Shown: positions 22,577-30,995, counted from the stretch's first letter. The stretch is 64,000 bases of DNA from Streptomyces iakyrus (GCF_000717055.1 NZ_JNXI01000007.1:62001-126000); one strand, 5' to 3'. Made by a program: numbers and translations. Notes: generated from the letters alone by a model not told the origin.

Positions 22577-24307
22577 GTGAAATCTCGAGTCGCAGGTGCA
22601 GTTACGAAGGCGTCCGCCGACAGATCGCTCCGGCCGCAGCCCGGCGGCCGGCTCCAGCCCACGGAGGCGGGAACCGCCCTGGCCCGCCTGCTGGTGGAAC
22701 GCGTCAACGGGAGCACGGAGGAGTACCGGAGGTGCCAGGACGCCGCCCAGCAGCGGCTGAACGCACTCGGATCCGCCGACTCCGGCACCGCGCTACGCGT
22801 GGAGGGTGCCCTGCATCTGGCGCGGCCCGCGTTCCTCCCGCCCGACGAGGAGGGCTACTCCAGGTTGAGGCGTCTCGACGCCGGCCTGCGCGTGATAGAA
22901 GAGGCCTTCCCGCAGGTCAGCACTGATATCGAGCTGTGCAGACTGACCTGCATGATGCTGGAGGGGGCCTGGAGGACCCGGGCACTCGCCCCGCCGCGCG
23001 AGCAGGAGCAGACGGCCGCCTGCACCTGCCCTCTGTGCCGCCGCCTGCCGGCTCCCCCCGCACGCACGCTGGACGACTACCGCTGGCGGCACAGCGCCGG
23101 CCGCCCCCTCACCGTCAAGAACTGGCCGCACCGGCGGGAACTCGACAGCGTCCTCACCGGTGGCTGGTCCTGGACCCGGCAGATGAACGACCTCGAGCGA
23201 GATCTCGGCCACCGCCACCGCTTCGAGGACGACATCCTCGTCTTCCACGAGTACAAACGCGTGATCGACACCATCGACACGACCCGCCTCACCCAGCACG
23301 TCGAAGAGCGCCTGGCCGAGAACTTCAGCACCAACAGCGCGCGGGCCCTGGTCTCCGGCCTCTTCGCGGCCCACAAGCGGTCCGTCGACGAGTACTGGCT
23401 CCAGCAGCACGAGGCGGGCAACGTCGTACTCCCCCAGACCAACCCCCTCAGCCAGAGCACCTACTCGATCCTGCAGATGCTGGACTGCCTGTTCTGGCAC
23501 GTCGCGCCCGACACCGAACTCTGGCAGGAGGAGAACCTCGCCTCCCTGCTGCTGTGCCGCGCCATCGACGACATGGCCGACGTCCGGGCCGACGCCCTCA
23601 CCGGCGAGATCAGCAACTTCTGGCTCGCCGACATGCCCACCCACACCAAGGCGCTCTACGCCGCCTGTGCCATAGCCATCGTCAAGTACGGCTGCATGCC
23701 CGAGGCGCACGACCCGATGTGGAACACCTGGCTGATGACCACCACCGTCGTCTGGATGGGGCTCACGGGCCGTCACGCCCTGTGGTTCGACGGCATCACC
23801 CAGGGCCTCCCCCCGGCCGAGGACTGCCCGCTGTGCGACCTGCAGCCCAACTCGTGCAGCGGCATCCTCACCCACGGCACCACCCTCACCATCGCTCCGC
23901 GGCGCACCGCAGCGGGCCTGAGCCCCCGGGCCGCCGAGCTGTCCGCGCGCTGCCGGGTCCGACACCCGCAGGCATGGCCCCTGTTCGACTCGGAGCTGCA
24001 TGCCTTCGAGGCACTGCACGGCCCCTGGCACGGCAGCACCGACAGCGCGTGGGAGATCCTTCGCCGCACCTACATCGCCGCCGTGGAGGCGTCCGGCGCC
24101 GAACCGTCCCTGGAGCGCGCCCGTCAGATCCAGGAGGACGCCGGGGTGGTGGGCTCCGAGAAGTTCCACACCCTGCACGACCCTCGGACCGGCAGGGAGG
24201 ACACCGCCCTGCTCGCCTACATGTTCGGCGGCGCCCACCCGCATTTCCTTTGGAACGCCACGGGATACCGTCCCACGGGTGTCGCAGGCGACTGGCTCGA
24301 CGGCTGA
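22577..24307 (+). CDS. Unrecognised 576-aa protein facing the conservon
   Basis: I do not recognise a family. The sequence is soluble, mainly helical and rich in Trp, His and Cys. Two cysteine clusters stand out: C149-x-C151-x2-C154 (CTCPLC) and C417-x2-C420 (CPLCDLQPNSC). An aspartate-rich D331-D332-x-x-D335 lies in a helix (CRAIDDMADVRAD), resembling but not proving an isoprenoid diphosphate site. GTG 22577 has GGGAG at 6-base spacing; the ATG nine codons upstream (22550) has none. The gene converges on the conservon P450 across a strong shared terminator, and a terpene-synthase-like remnant lies just upstream. Confidence 0.65.
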   Translation: MKSRVAGAVTKASADRSLRPQPGGRLQPTEAGTALARLLVERVNGSTEEYRRCQDAAQQRLNALGSADSGTALRVEGALHLARPAFLPPDEEGYSRLRRLDAGLRVIEEAFPQVSTDIELCRLTCMMLEGAWRTRALAPPREQEQTAACTCPLCRRLPAPPARTLDDYRWRHSAGRPLTVKNWPHRRELDSVLTGGWSWTRQMNDLERDLGHRHRFEDDILVFHEYKRVIDTIDTTRLTQHVEERLAENFSTNSARALVSGLFAAHKRSVDEYWLQQHEAGNVVLPQTNPLSQSTYSILQMLDCLFWHVAPDTELWQEENLASLLLCRAIDDMADVRADALTGEISNFWLADMPTHTKALYAACAIAIVKYGCMPEAHDPMWNTWLMTTTVVWMGLTGRHALWFDGITQGLPPAEDCPLCDLQPNSCSGILTHGTTLTIAPRRTAAGLSPRAAELSARCRVRHPQAWPLFDSELHAFEALHGPWHGSTDSAWEILRRTYIAAVEASGAEPSLERARQIQEDAGVVGSEKFHTLHDPRTGREDTALLAYMFGGAHPHFLWNATGYRPTGVAGDWLDG

Positions 24308-24331
24308 CGGCACCGCCCGCGCCACGCACGG

Positions 24332-24362
24332 CGTTGCCCGGCCGGAAACCGGCCGGGCAACG
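24332..24362. terminator. Bidirectional terminator between the unknown gene and the conservon
   Basis: Perfect 14-bp stem CGTTGCCCGGCCGG / CCGGCCGGGCAACG with an AAA loop, lying 24 bases after one stop codon and 5 bases before the other. Confidence 0.8.
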
Positions 24363-24367
24363 GTCCG

Positions 24368-25630
24368 TCAGGTGTGGACCTGGACGGCGAACTCGACCGG
24401 CAGGCTGTCCAGCCGGGACTCCCACGTGGAGGCGGTCGAGCCGAGTTCCTCCGGCGGTACGGCCAGGCGCAGGTCCGGCAGCCGGAGCAGCAGGACGCCC
24501 ACGCCGATCTCGATGATGGACTGGCCGATGTTCTGCCCCGGGCACTCGTGCGGTCCGGAGCTGAACGCCAGGTGCGACTGGTTGCCCTGCACGGCGACGG
24601 CCGAGTCGGGCCGTACTTCCGGGTCGAGGTTGCCGGCGGCCAGGCCCAGGATGAGCAGTTCACCCTCCTGGACGTGATGGCCTCCGAGCTCCAGGTCGGC
24701 GGTTGCGAACCGGCCCGGCAGCACGGACAGCGGCGGGGTGTCCCACATGACCTCTTCCACCACCGAGGAGATGTTCAGCTCCCCGCTGACCAGACCGGAC
24801 AGCCGCGCGGAGTCGGTGAGGACCCGTTGCAGGACCCGGGCCAGCAGGTTGCTGGTGGTGGTGTGCGCGGCGATCAGCACCAGGCGCAGATGGCTGACGA
24901 CCTCGTCGTGGTCGAGGCCGGCCGGGTGCTCCAGCAGGGCGGTGGCGAAGTCGGAGCCCGGCTCGGCCCGCTTGCGCTCGGCGAGTTCCGCGAGGATCTG
25001 CATGATCCGGTCGTTGTGCTCCAGGGCGCCCTCACCGCCCTTGAAGACCTCGGCGCACGACTCGATCAGGCGTTGCCCATCCGCCGCGGGGAGGCCCAGC
25101 ATCCTGGTGAGCACGAGCATCGGCAGCTGCTCGGCGTAGTCGGCCACGAGGTCGGCGCGCCCGGCGTCGGCGAATGCGTCGATCTGTTTGTTCGCGAAGT
25201 ACGTGACGTGCCGCCGGATGCCCCGGGTGGCCGCCGCCTGCAACCCGTCGGTGACGGCGCCACGGAGCCTGCGGTGCGGTTCGCCGTCCTGGGACACACA
25301 GTCGGGGCGCCAGCCGACCATCGGCATGATCGGCGAGGTCTCCTCGATCCGGCCCTCCCGCCAGTCCCGCCAGATCCGCGCGTCCCGGCTGAACTGGCGG
25401 GGGTTGTCCAGCACCCGCCGGTTGTCGCGGTAGCCGAGCACCAACCAGGCGGGCACATCGCCCTCCAGCAGGACCGGCGCGACCGAGCCGTGCTCCTTGC
25501 GCAGCCGCTCGTAGATGCCCGCCGGGTCGGTCGCCGCCTCCGGACCGTACAGCCGGGCCGGATCAGCCCCGTGGTGGGCGACGGGGCAGCCCCGCACGGC
25601 CTGGAGGGAGTTGTCGGTCGAATCGTTCAT
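24368..25630 (-). CDS. Conservon-associated cytochrome P450 (RarE-type), ExxR arginine missing
   Basis: 420 aa. The haem loop is intact (FSSGPHECPGQNIGQSIIEIGV) and the I helix reads LIAAHTTTSNLL, with threonines at the proton-relay site. The K-helix motif, normally ExxR, reads E293-V-M-W296, so the arginine is replaced by tryptophan; this is reported for the conservon-linked CYP157 group. ATG 25630 overlaps the GTPase stop (ATGA), so translation is coupled. In S. griseus the homologous fifth gene, rarE, belongs to the rar operon affecting aerial mycelium. No ferredoxin gene is adjacent. Confidence 0.88.
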   Translation of the reverse strand: MNDSTDNSLQAVRGCPVAHHGADPARLYGPEAATDPAGIYERLRKEHGSVAPVLLEGDVPAWLVLGYRDNRRVLDNPRQFSRDARIWRDWREGRIEETSPIMPMVGWRPDCVSQDGEPHRRLRGAVTDGLQAAATRGIRRHVTYFANKQIDAFADAGRADLVADYAEQLPMLVLTRMLGLPAADGQRLIESCAEVFKGGEGALEHNDRIMQILAELAERKRAEPGSDFATALLEHPAGLDHDEVVSHLRLVLIAAHTTTSNLLARVLQRVLTDSARLSGLVSGELNISSVVEEVMWDTPPLSVLPGRFATADLELGGHHVQEGELLILGLAAGNLDPEVRPDSAVAVQGNQSHLAFSSGPHECPGQNIGQSIIEIGVGVLLLRLPDLRLAVPPEELGSTASTWESRLDSLPVEFAVQVHT

Positions 25631-26229
25631 CGGGGCTCCAGGGCCACGGCCGAGCGTTCCTTCAGATGGTGGATCAGTGCGACCAGGACGTCCCGGCTGG
25701 AGGCCCGGTCGCGGGCGTCGAAGGCCACGACGGGGGTGTGCTCGGGGATGTCCAGGGCGTCCCTGATCTCCTCGACCGGGTAGTTCCGCGAGTCGGGGAA
25801 GACGTTCAGTGCGACCACGAAGGGGACTTCCAGGCGCTCCATCTCCTCGATCGCCCGGAAACTGGACTCCAGGCGGCGCGTGTCCACCAGGACGACCGCG
25901 CCGAGGGCCCCTTTGAACAGCCCGTTCCACAGGAACCAGAACCGTTCCTGCCCGGGCGTGCCGAACAGGTACAGCACCAGGCTCTCGTTGATGCCGATCT
26001 TGCCGAAGTCCAGGCTGACGGTGGTCTGCGTCTTGTCGGCGACGCCGATGAGGTGGTCGACGTCGGCACTGGCCTGGGTGAGGGTCTCCTCGGTGGTGAG
26101 CGGCTTGATGTCGCTGACCGACCGGACCATGGTGGTCTTCCCGGTGCCGAACCCGCCGGCGATCATCACCTTCACCGAGCGGGCCTCCCCGGCCGAGCCT
26201 CCGGGTTGGTCAAAGCCTTTCAAGTCCAC
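25627..26229 (-). CDS. cvnD: CvnD-type GTPase of the conservon
   Basis: 200 aa small Ras-like GTPase. P loop GGFGTGKTTMV, G3 LFGTPGQERF, and a later NVFPDS in place of the standard NKxD, as in this actinobacterial (MglA/Rab-like ATP/GTP-binding) family. GTG 26229 has GGAGG at 7-base spacing and overlaps the end of the DUF742 gene by 20 bp; its stop overlaps the P450 start. It is predicted to switch the membrane-associated sensor complex formed with CvnA-C. Confidence 0.92.
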   Translation of the reverse strand: MDLKGFDQPGGSAGEARSVKVMIAGGFGTGKTTMVRSVSDIKPLTTEETLTQASADVDHLIGVADKTQTTVSLDFGKIGINESLVLYLFGTPGQERFWFLWNGLFKGALGAVVLVDTRRLESSFRAIEEMERLEVPFVVALNVFPDSRNYPVEEIRDALDIPEHTPVVAFDARDRASSRDVLVALIHHLKERSAVALEPR

Positions 26230-26581
26230 TGAGTACCTCCTCAAGGAGCGCGAGGTCGGGCCCGCGGCCGGCGTCGTGCGCCGGGATGGGGTTACGGGCT
26301 TCGACGCGACCTGCGTCCAGCAGGTCCGACAGCAGCACCGCGAGAATGTTGAAGGGGAGCCCGAGGTGAGCGCCGAGCTCGGCGACCGACAGCGGGTCGC
26401 GGCAGCGGCGGAGGATCTCCTCGTGCTCGTGCTGCATGCCCGGTAACGGGGCGGCGCGGGAGACGACGAGGGTCGCCACGTCGAGGCTCGACGCCGAACC
26501 GCCCGGTCCGCTGCGCCCACCCGTGAGGACGTAGTAGCGCTCGAGACCGGACGGGTCCGACGGTCTGCGGGGAGCACTCAT
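26210..26581 (-). CDS. cvnC: CvnC-type DUF742 protein of the conservon, with a TTA codon
   Basis: 123 aa DUF742 protein with a winged-helix-like core (HEHEEILRRCRDPLSVAELGAHLGLPFNILAVLLSDLLDAG in outline). YYVLTGGRS near the N-terminus is a family hallmark. Codon 46 (Leu, complement of 26444-26446) is TTA, the rare codon read by the bldA tRNA in Streptomyces, so translation should depend on bldA. It overlaps the roadblock gene by ATGA and the GTPase start by 20 bp, so loss of translation here could also reduce the downstream genes. Confidence 0.92.
   Translation of the reverse strand: MSAPRRPSDPSGLERYYVLTGGRSGPGGSASSLDVATLVVSRAAPLPGMQHEHEEILRRCRDPLSVAELGAHLGLPFNILAVLLSDLLDAGRVEARNPIPAHDAGRGPDLALLEEVLSGLERL
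26444..26446 (-). promoter_or_regulatory. TTA codon (bldA control point) in cvnC
   Basis: Leu-46 of the DUF742 protein (AAPLPGMQ) is encoded by TTA. I scanned the reading frames of the other genes in the window by eye and found no other in-frame TTA. In Streptomyces this codon is read only by the bldA tRNA, which accumulates late in growth. Confidence 0.85.
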
Positions 26582-26988
26582 CCAGAGTGCTCCTCCAGGC
26601 GCGGAGTGGTGCCGAGGAGCTCACCCATCCTGCGGGCCAGGTCCCTCATCTGGTGCCCGAGCAGGCCCTGGTCGAGGCCTTCCCTGGCGAGGACACCGAG
26701 GTACGTCTCCACGCCCGCGCGCACGACGAAGAGGTGTCCGCCGTCCACCTCGATCATCGCGAGGCGCAGCTGACCGGCGTACTTGGGGAACTGCTCGGCG
26801 ACCGGCTGGGCCAGGGCCTGCAGGCCGGCCACCACGGCCGCGAAGCGGTCGACGTCGTCGGGGTCTTCGGCGCCGTAGGAGGTGATGGCCTTGCCGTCGC
26901 TGGAGGCCACGAGGGCGAAACGGATCTCCTGGATGCTCTCGACGAGATCGCGGAGCGCCCAGCTCACATCTGTTCCTTGTTGCGTCAT
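26578..26988 (-). CDS. cvnB: CvnB-type roadblock/LC7 protein of the conservon
   Basis: 136 aa roadblock/LC7 domain covering nearly the whole chain: LRDLVESIQEIRFALVASSDGKAITSYG, then QLRLAMIEVDGGHLFVVRAG and a C-terminal helix with GHQMRDLARRMGELLG. Such proteins bind and regulate the small GTPase of the system. The start ATG 26988 is 4 bp after the sensor stop, and the stop overlaps the DUF742 start. Confidence 0.93.
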   Translation of the reverse strand: MTQQGTDVSWALRDLVESIQEIRFALVASSDGKAITSYGAEDPDDVDRFAAVVAGLQALAQPVAEQFPKYAGQLRLAMIEVDGGHLFVVRAGVETYLGVLAREGLDQGLLGHQMRDLARRMGELLGTTPRLEEHSG

Positions 26989-26992
26989 GGGA

Positions 26993-28759
26993 CTAGTCGC
27001 TCTCTTGGGTGCGGTGCTCGGTGTACTCGCGGCCGGCGGGGGTGTCGCGGTCGCCGGCCGGCTCGGAGGCCTCCGCCGCGTCGCGTCCGGCGGTGGCGAA
27101 GGCGGCGAGACCCGAGAAGGACGCGTCCGGCGGAACGGCGGCGACGGTGCCCCGGTCGGTCCGTTCGGCCGGCCTGGGCGCCTCCGCCTCGTTGCGCTTG
27201 CTGCGGCGCCGGGGCAGTCCGCCGGGTGTGGTCTCCGCGGTCTCCGCCTGCGCGGCCCGTGGCTGGGGCACGGTGGCCGTCTCGCGGGCCGGGGCCGCGG
27301 TCGCGGTGCGCGCCTGCGGGACGGGGGCGGGCGCGGCCGGTGCGGTCGCGGCCGTGGGCAGCGGGCTGAAGTACTTGTGCGGGACCACGACCACCACGGA
27401 GGTTCCGAGCCACGGCGAGTCCGCGAAGGTGACGCGGATGCCGTAGCGGCGGGCGAGGCCACCGACGACGCGCAGGCCGATGTTGGCGTCCTCGGTGATG
27501 CCGCCGAGGCCCGCGCCGGGCGCGGTGCCCGCGAGGGCGTGCTCGGCCTCGCGCTTCTTCTCCTCGCTCAGGCCCTTGCCGGAGTCCTGGATTTCGATGC
27601 CGACGCCGTTGGGGACCTCCTTGCCTGAGATGAGCACCGGCTCGGTGGGCGGCGAGTAGCGGGCCGCGTTGTCCAGGAGGTGGGCCAGGATCAGCGTGAG
27701 GTGGTCGACGAGGCCGCCGTCGACGCCCAGTTCGGGCAGGTGGCGCACCTGGATCCGGTGGAAGTCCTTGATCCGGCCGATGCCGCCGCGCACCACGCTC
27801 AGCAGCCGCTGCGGCTCCTGCCACTGCCGGCCGGGCCGGTCGGAGCCGCCGAGCACGCCGATGCTCGCGGCGAGCGAGTCGGCGGGGCCGAGCTCCTGGT
27901 CGAGCTCCATCAGGCCCCGGGCGACGGCCGGCAGCCGGCCGTGCTCGCCCTGCATTTCGTGCAGACGGCCGCGGAGTTTGCTGGTCAGGACATGGATGCG
28001 GTTGCCGATGCTGATCACGGCCTGTTCGGCGGAGGTGGAGCGGTCGAACTCCGCCTCCAGGCCGATCAGGGAGGTGCGCAGCAGCTTGCGCAGCTCGGCC
28101 TGGAGCTCCGAACTGACCTTGGCGCACTGGTTGACCGTGGGCAGCAGGTCGTCGATGGCGTCGCCGGCGCGCAGCTTCTCCATCGCGTCGGGCAGCTGCT
28201 CGTCGGCGAGCCGAGCGACCGCGGCGAGCTGGTGGGTGAGCTGTTCCTGCCAGACCTCGGCCTGGTCGGCGAGCTGCGCCTCGTAGGAGGTGGCCTGCTC
28301 GGTCAGCCGTTCCTCATAGGCCCGGGACCGGTCGGCGAGCTGCGTCTCGTACGTGCTGCTCTGGTCGGCGAGCTGTTTCTCGTACGTCGCGCTCTGCTCG
28401 GCCAGGCGTCGCTCGTAGGCCGTGTTCTGTTCGTTGAGCTGGGATTCCAGCGTGGCGCGTTCGGCGGCGAACTTGCGTTCCAGGCCTGCCACATGCTGCT
28501 GCCACTGCTGGTTGTGCTCGGCCTGCGTGGTGCGGAAGGAGCCTTCCGCCCGGTGCAGTTGGGCCCGGGTGCGCAGCAGCAGCCGTACGCACACGGCACC
28601 GGCCGCCGTCGCCGCGATTCCGGCGACGGCCGCGGTTATTCGATCCGAGCTCATGAACGTGGCGGCAACGGTCCCGCCTCCCAAGCCCAGCGGCATCAAC
28701 CACCAGCTGTACCAGGCGACAGGGGCCCGCGCCGCCGGTGGCGGAGTGGCGAGTTCCAT
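26993..28759 (-). CDS. cvnA: CvnA-type sensor histidine kinase-like protein of the conservon
   Basis: 588 aa. Two N-terminal transmembrane helices (about 16-36 and 41-62) flank almost no extracytoplasmic loop. A coiled coil built of 11-residue repeats follows (about 90-175), then a dimerisation-like region and a HATPase domain (N box LLDNAARYSPP at about 362; G1 box IQDSGKGLS near 392; TFADSPWLGTS). The C-terminal 110 residues are a low-complexity Ala/Pro/Arg tail. ATG 28759 is preferred because GAAGGA precedes it; the frame extends to 28807. First gene of cvnA-B-C-D-P450. Confidence 0.9.
   Translation of the reverse strand: MELATPPPAARAPVAWYSWWLMPLGLGGGTVAATFMSSDRITAAVAGIAATAAGAVCVRLLLRTRAQLHRAEGSFRTTQAEHNQQWQQHVAGLERKFAAERATLESQLNEQNTAYERRLAEQSATYEKQLADQSSTYETQLADRSRAYEERLTEQATSYEAQLADQAEVWQEQLTHQLAAVARLADEQLPDAMEKLRAGDAIDDLLPTVNQCAKVSSELQAELRKLLRTSLIGLEAEFDRSTSAEQAVISIGNRIHVLTSKLRGRLHEMQGEHGRLPAVARGLMELDQELGPADSLAASIGVLGGSDRPGRQWQEPQRLLSVVRGGIGRIKDFHRIQVRHLPELGVDGGLVDHLTLILAHLLDNAARYSPPTEPVLISGKEVPNGVGIEIQDSGKGLSEEKKREAEHALAGTAPGAGLGGITEDANIGLRVVGGLARRYGIRVTFADSPWLGTSVVVVVPHKYFSPLPTAATAPAAPAPVPQARTATAAPARETATVPQPRAAQAETAETTPGGLPRRRSKRNEAEAPRPAERTDRGTVAAVPPDASFSGLAAFATAGRDAAEASEPAGDRDTPAGREYTEHRTQESD
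28238..28417 (-). repeat. 33-bp tandem repeats encoding an 11-residue coiled-coil unit in cvnA
   Basis: Five consecutive units beginning YERRLAEQSAT, YEKQLADQSST, YETQLADRSRA, YEERLTEQATS, YEAQLADQAEV, then a partial WQEQL. The spacing of the Tyr-Glu pair is exactly 11 residues, a hendecad suggesting a nearly straight coiled coil next to the membrane. Confidence 0.88.
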
Positions 28760-29028
28760 CTGCATCCTTCGAAGCAACACGATCGAACGGGGGGGTGTGG
28801 ATCGCACTCATGAGTACGCACCGCGAGTCGACTGGACGCGATCGCGTCAACTCGCAGCGCCGATCGGAACCCTATCGGGTTTGGACCCGAAAGGATCAAT
28901 CTCGACCCCCTCCGGACGTGAGGGTTCCGTCACGCTCCGAGAGAAGGCAACAGGTCGACAAATGGCTTTGCTGTCACTGGAATTGGCGTTGTATCAGGTG
29001 AGGGGGCACCTGCCTGCCGCCTTCGGTG

Positions 29029-29973
29029 TCAGCGCGCGGTCTGGAAGGTGCGGCGGTAGGCCTGCGGGGAGACACCGATCGCCGTGTGCAGGTGCTGGCG
29101 CAGGGAGGCGCCGGTCGCGAAGCCGACCCGGCCCGCGATCTGATCGACCGTCAGGTCGCTGGACTCCAGCAGCTGCCGGGCCCGCGCCACGCGCTGCTGG
29201 ATCAGCCAGCGGCCGGGGCTGAGACCCACCTCGTCGTGGAAGCGGCGGGCGAAGGTGCGCCGGCTCATCCGCGCGTGGCCGGAGAGGTCGGCCAGGGTGA
29301 GGGGTTCACCGAGGCGCTCCAGCGCCCAGGCGCGGGTGGCCGCGGTGCTCGCGGCGCCCTGCTCGGGGACGGGCTGCTCGATGTACTGGGCCTGGCCGCC
29401 GTCCCGGAAGGGCGGGACGACGCAGCGGCGGGCGACGCTGTTGGCGAGGCGGCTGCCGTGGTCCTTGCGGACGAGGTGCAGGCAGATGTCCACGCCGGAG
29501 GCGGCCCCGGCGGAGGTGAGGAACGGGTGATCGTCGACGAAGAGCACGTCCGGGTCGAGGCCGACCCGCGGGAACATGCGCCGGAAGCGGTCGGCGACCT
29601 GCCAGTGGGTAGTCGCCCGGCGCCCGTCGAGGAGGCCCGCGGCGGCGAGCACGAAGGCGCCGGTGCAGATGGAGACGATGCGGGTGCCGGGGCGGATGAG
29701 CGTGAGGGCGGCCAGGACGCCGCCGGGCACCTCGTCGGTGAGCCGGTCGGGCGCGACGGGAGCGATCACCACCGTGTCCGCCGTGGCCAGGGCCTCGGGG
29801 CCGTGCTCCACGGTGACGCCGAAGTCCGCATTGGTGCGTACCGGACGGCCGTCGACCGAGCAGGTGAGGACCTCGTACCGGCCGTCGGCCGCGCCGAGGA
29901 TCCGGCTGGGGATGCCCAGCTCGAAGGGGTACACCCCGTCCAGGGCCAGGACCACCACTCGTTCACGTCGCAT
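29029..29973 (-). CDS. GlxA-family regulator (DJ-1/PfpI sensor plus AraC HTH)
   Basis: 314 aa. The N-terminal DJ-1/PfpI domain (about 5-175) has the elbow cysteine C103 (IVSICTGAF) and the THW motif. The C-terminal AraC domain (about 215-310) has LADLSGHARMSRRTFARRFHDEVG and VDQIAGRVGFATGASLRQHL. The frame is open to 30054, but ATG 29973 (MRRERVVVLAL) is the natural domain start. It diverges from a quinone-oxidoreductase gene with a TGGCAA-TC-TTGCCA palindrome between them, suggesting control of that neighbour. Confidence 0.88.
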   Translation of the reverse strand: MRRERVVVLALDGVYPFELGIPSRILGAADGRYEVLTCSVDGRPVRTNADFGVTVEHGPEALATADTVVIAPVAPDRLTDEVPGGVLAALTLIRPGTRIVSICTGAFVLAAAGLLDGRRATTHWQVADRFRRMFPRVGLDPDVLFVDDHPFLTSAGAASGVDICLHLVRKDHGSRLANSVARRCVVPPFRDGGQAQYIEQPVPEQGAASTAATRAWALERLGEPLTLADLSGHARMSRRTFARRFHDEVGLSPGRWLIQQRVARARQLLESSDLTVDQIAGRVGFATGASLRQHLHTAIGVSPQAYRRTFQTAR

Positions 29974-29993
29974 GGCACGATCGTATCGAATGT

Positions 29994-30007
29994 TGGCAAT
30001 CTTGCCA
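29994..30007. promoter_or_regulatory. Operator-like palindrome TGGCAA-TC-TTGCCA
   Basis: Perfect 6-bp arms with a 2-bp centre in the 65-bp space between the divergent GlxA-type regulator and the quinone-oxidoreductase gene. Confidence 0.55.
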
Positions 30008-30038
30008 TTGGCGCGGGGTCCGCGGACCGGCACGCTGG

Positions 30039-30995
30039 ATGACCATGAGCACACAGAACACGATGCGAGCCATCAGCCAGGACGTCCTCGGCGGTCCCGA
30101 GGTCCTCAAGGAAGTGGAGATCGAGCGCCCGGTACCGAAGCCGAACGAGGTGCTGGTCCGGGTGCGGGCCGCCGGGGTCAACCCGACCGACTGGAAGCAC
30201 CGGGCGACCGGCGGGTTCCTGGGCGAGCCGCCCTTCGTCCTGGGCTGGGACGTCTCCGGGGTCGTGGAGGCGGTCGGCATCGGCGTGGTGGCCTTCGCGC
30301 CCGGGGACGAGGTCTTCGGCATGCTGCCGTACCCGTACGGGCACGGCTCGCACGCCGAGTACGTCATCGCCCCCGTCCGCGCCCTCGCCCGCAAGCCGGC
30401 CGGTGTCGACCACACCCAGGCGGGCGCGCTGCCGCTGGTCTCGCTCACCGCCTGGCAGGCGCTCACCGAGCACGCGGGCCTCCGGCCCGGGCAGCGGGTG
30501 CTGATCCACGCGGCGGCGGGCGGGGTCGGGCACGTGGCGGTGCAGATCGCCAAGGCGCGCGGCGCGTACGTGATCGGCACCGCGAGCGCGGGCAAGCACG
30601 AGTTCCTGCGCGGGATCGGTGTCGACGAGACGATCGACTACCGGGAGACGGACTTCACCGAGGCCGTGAAGGACGCCGACGTCGTCCTGGACACGATCGG
30701 CGGCGACAACGCCCAGCGCTCCCTGCGCGTGCTGCGCCCCGGCGGCGTCCTGGTGTCGATCCTCCCGGTCGGCCCGGACGACCTCTACGAGGAGGCCGAG
30801 CGGCTCGGTGTGCGGGCGCTGCGGATGCTGGTGGACGCCGATCGCAGCGGCATGGAGGCGATCGCGGATCTGGTCGGGGCGGGGAAGCTGCGCGCCACGA
30901 TCGCCGGCACGTTCCCGCTGGCCGATGCCGCCGAGGCCCACACCCTCGGCGACACCGGCCGCACGACGGGGAAGCTGGTGCTGCTGAACGACTGA
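30039..30995 (+). CDS. NADP-dependent quinone oxidoreductase-like MDR protein
   Basis: 318 aa medium-chain dehydrogenase/reductase without structural zinc cysteines, so quinone-oxidoreductase type. GroES-like domain to about residue 125 (VRAAGVNPTDWKHRATGG), then a Rossmann domain with AAAGGVGHVAVQIAKARGAYVIGTAS in outline. Start choice is weak: ATG 30039 and ATG 30045 are adjacent and neither has a good ribosome site; 30063 (MRAISQDVLGG) is also possible. It probably reduces electrophilic quinones or enones and may be controlled by the divergent regulator. Confidence 0.88.
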   Translation: MTMSTQNTMRAISQDVLGGPEVLKEVEIERPVPKPNEVLVRVRAAGVNPTDWKHRATGGFLGEPPFVLGWDVSGVVEAVGIGVVAFAPGDEVFGMLPYPYGHGSHAEYVIAPVRALARKPAGVDHTQAGALPLVSLTAWQALTEHAGLRPGQRVLIHAAAGGVGHVAVQIAKARGAYVIGTASAGKHEFLRGIGVDETIDYRETDFTEAVKDADVVLDTIGGDNAQRSLRVLRPGGVLVSILPVGPDDLYEEAERLGVRALRMLVDADRSGMEAIADLVGAGKLRATIAGTFPLADAAEAHTLGDTGRTTGKLVLLND

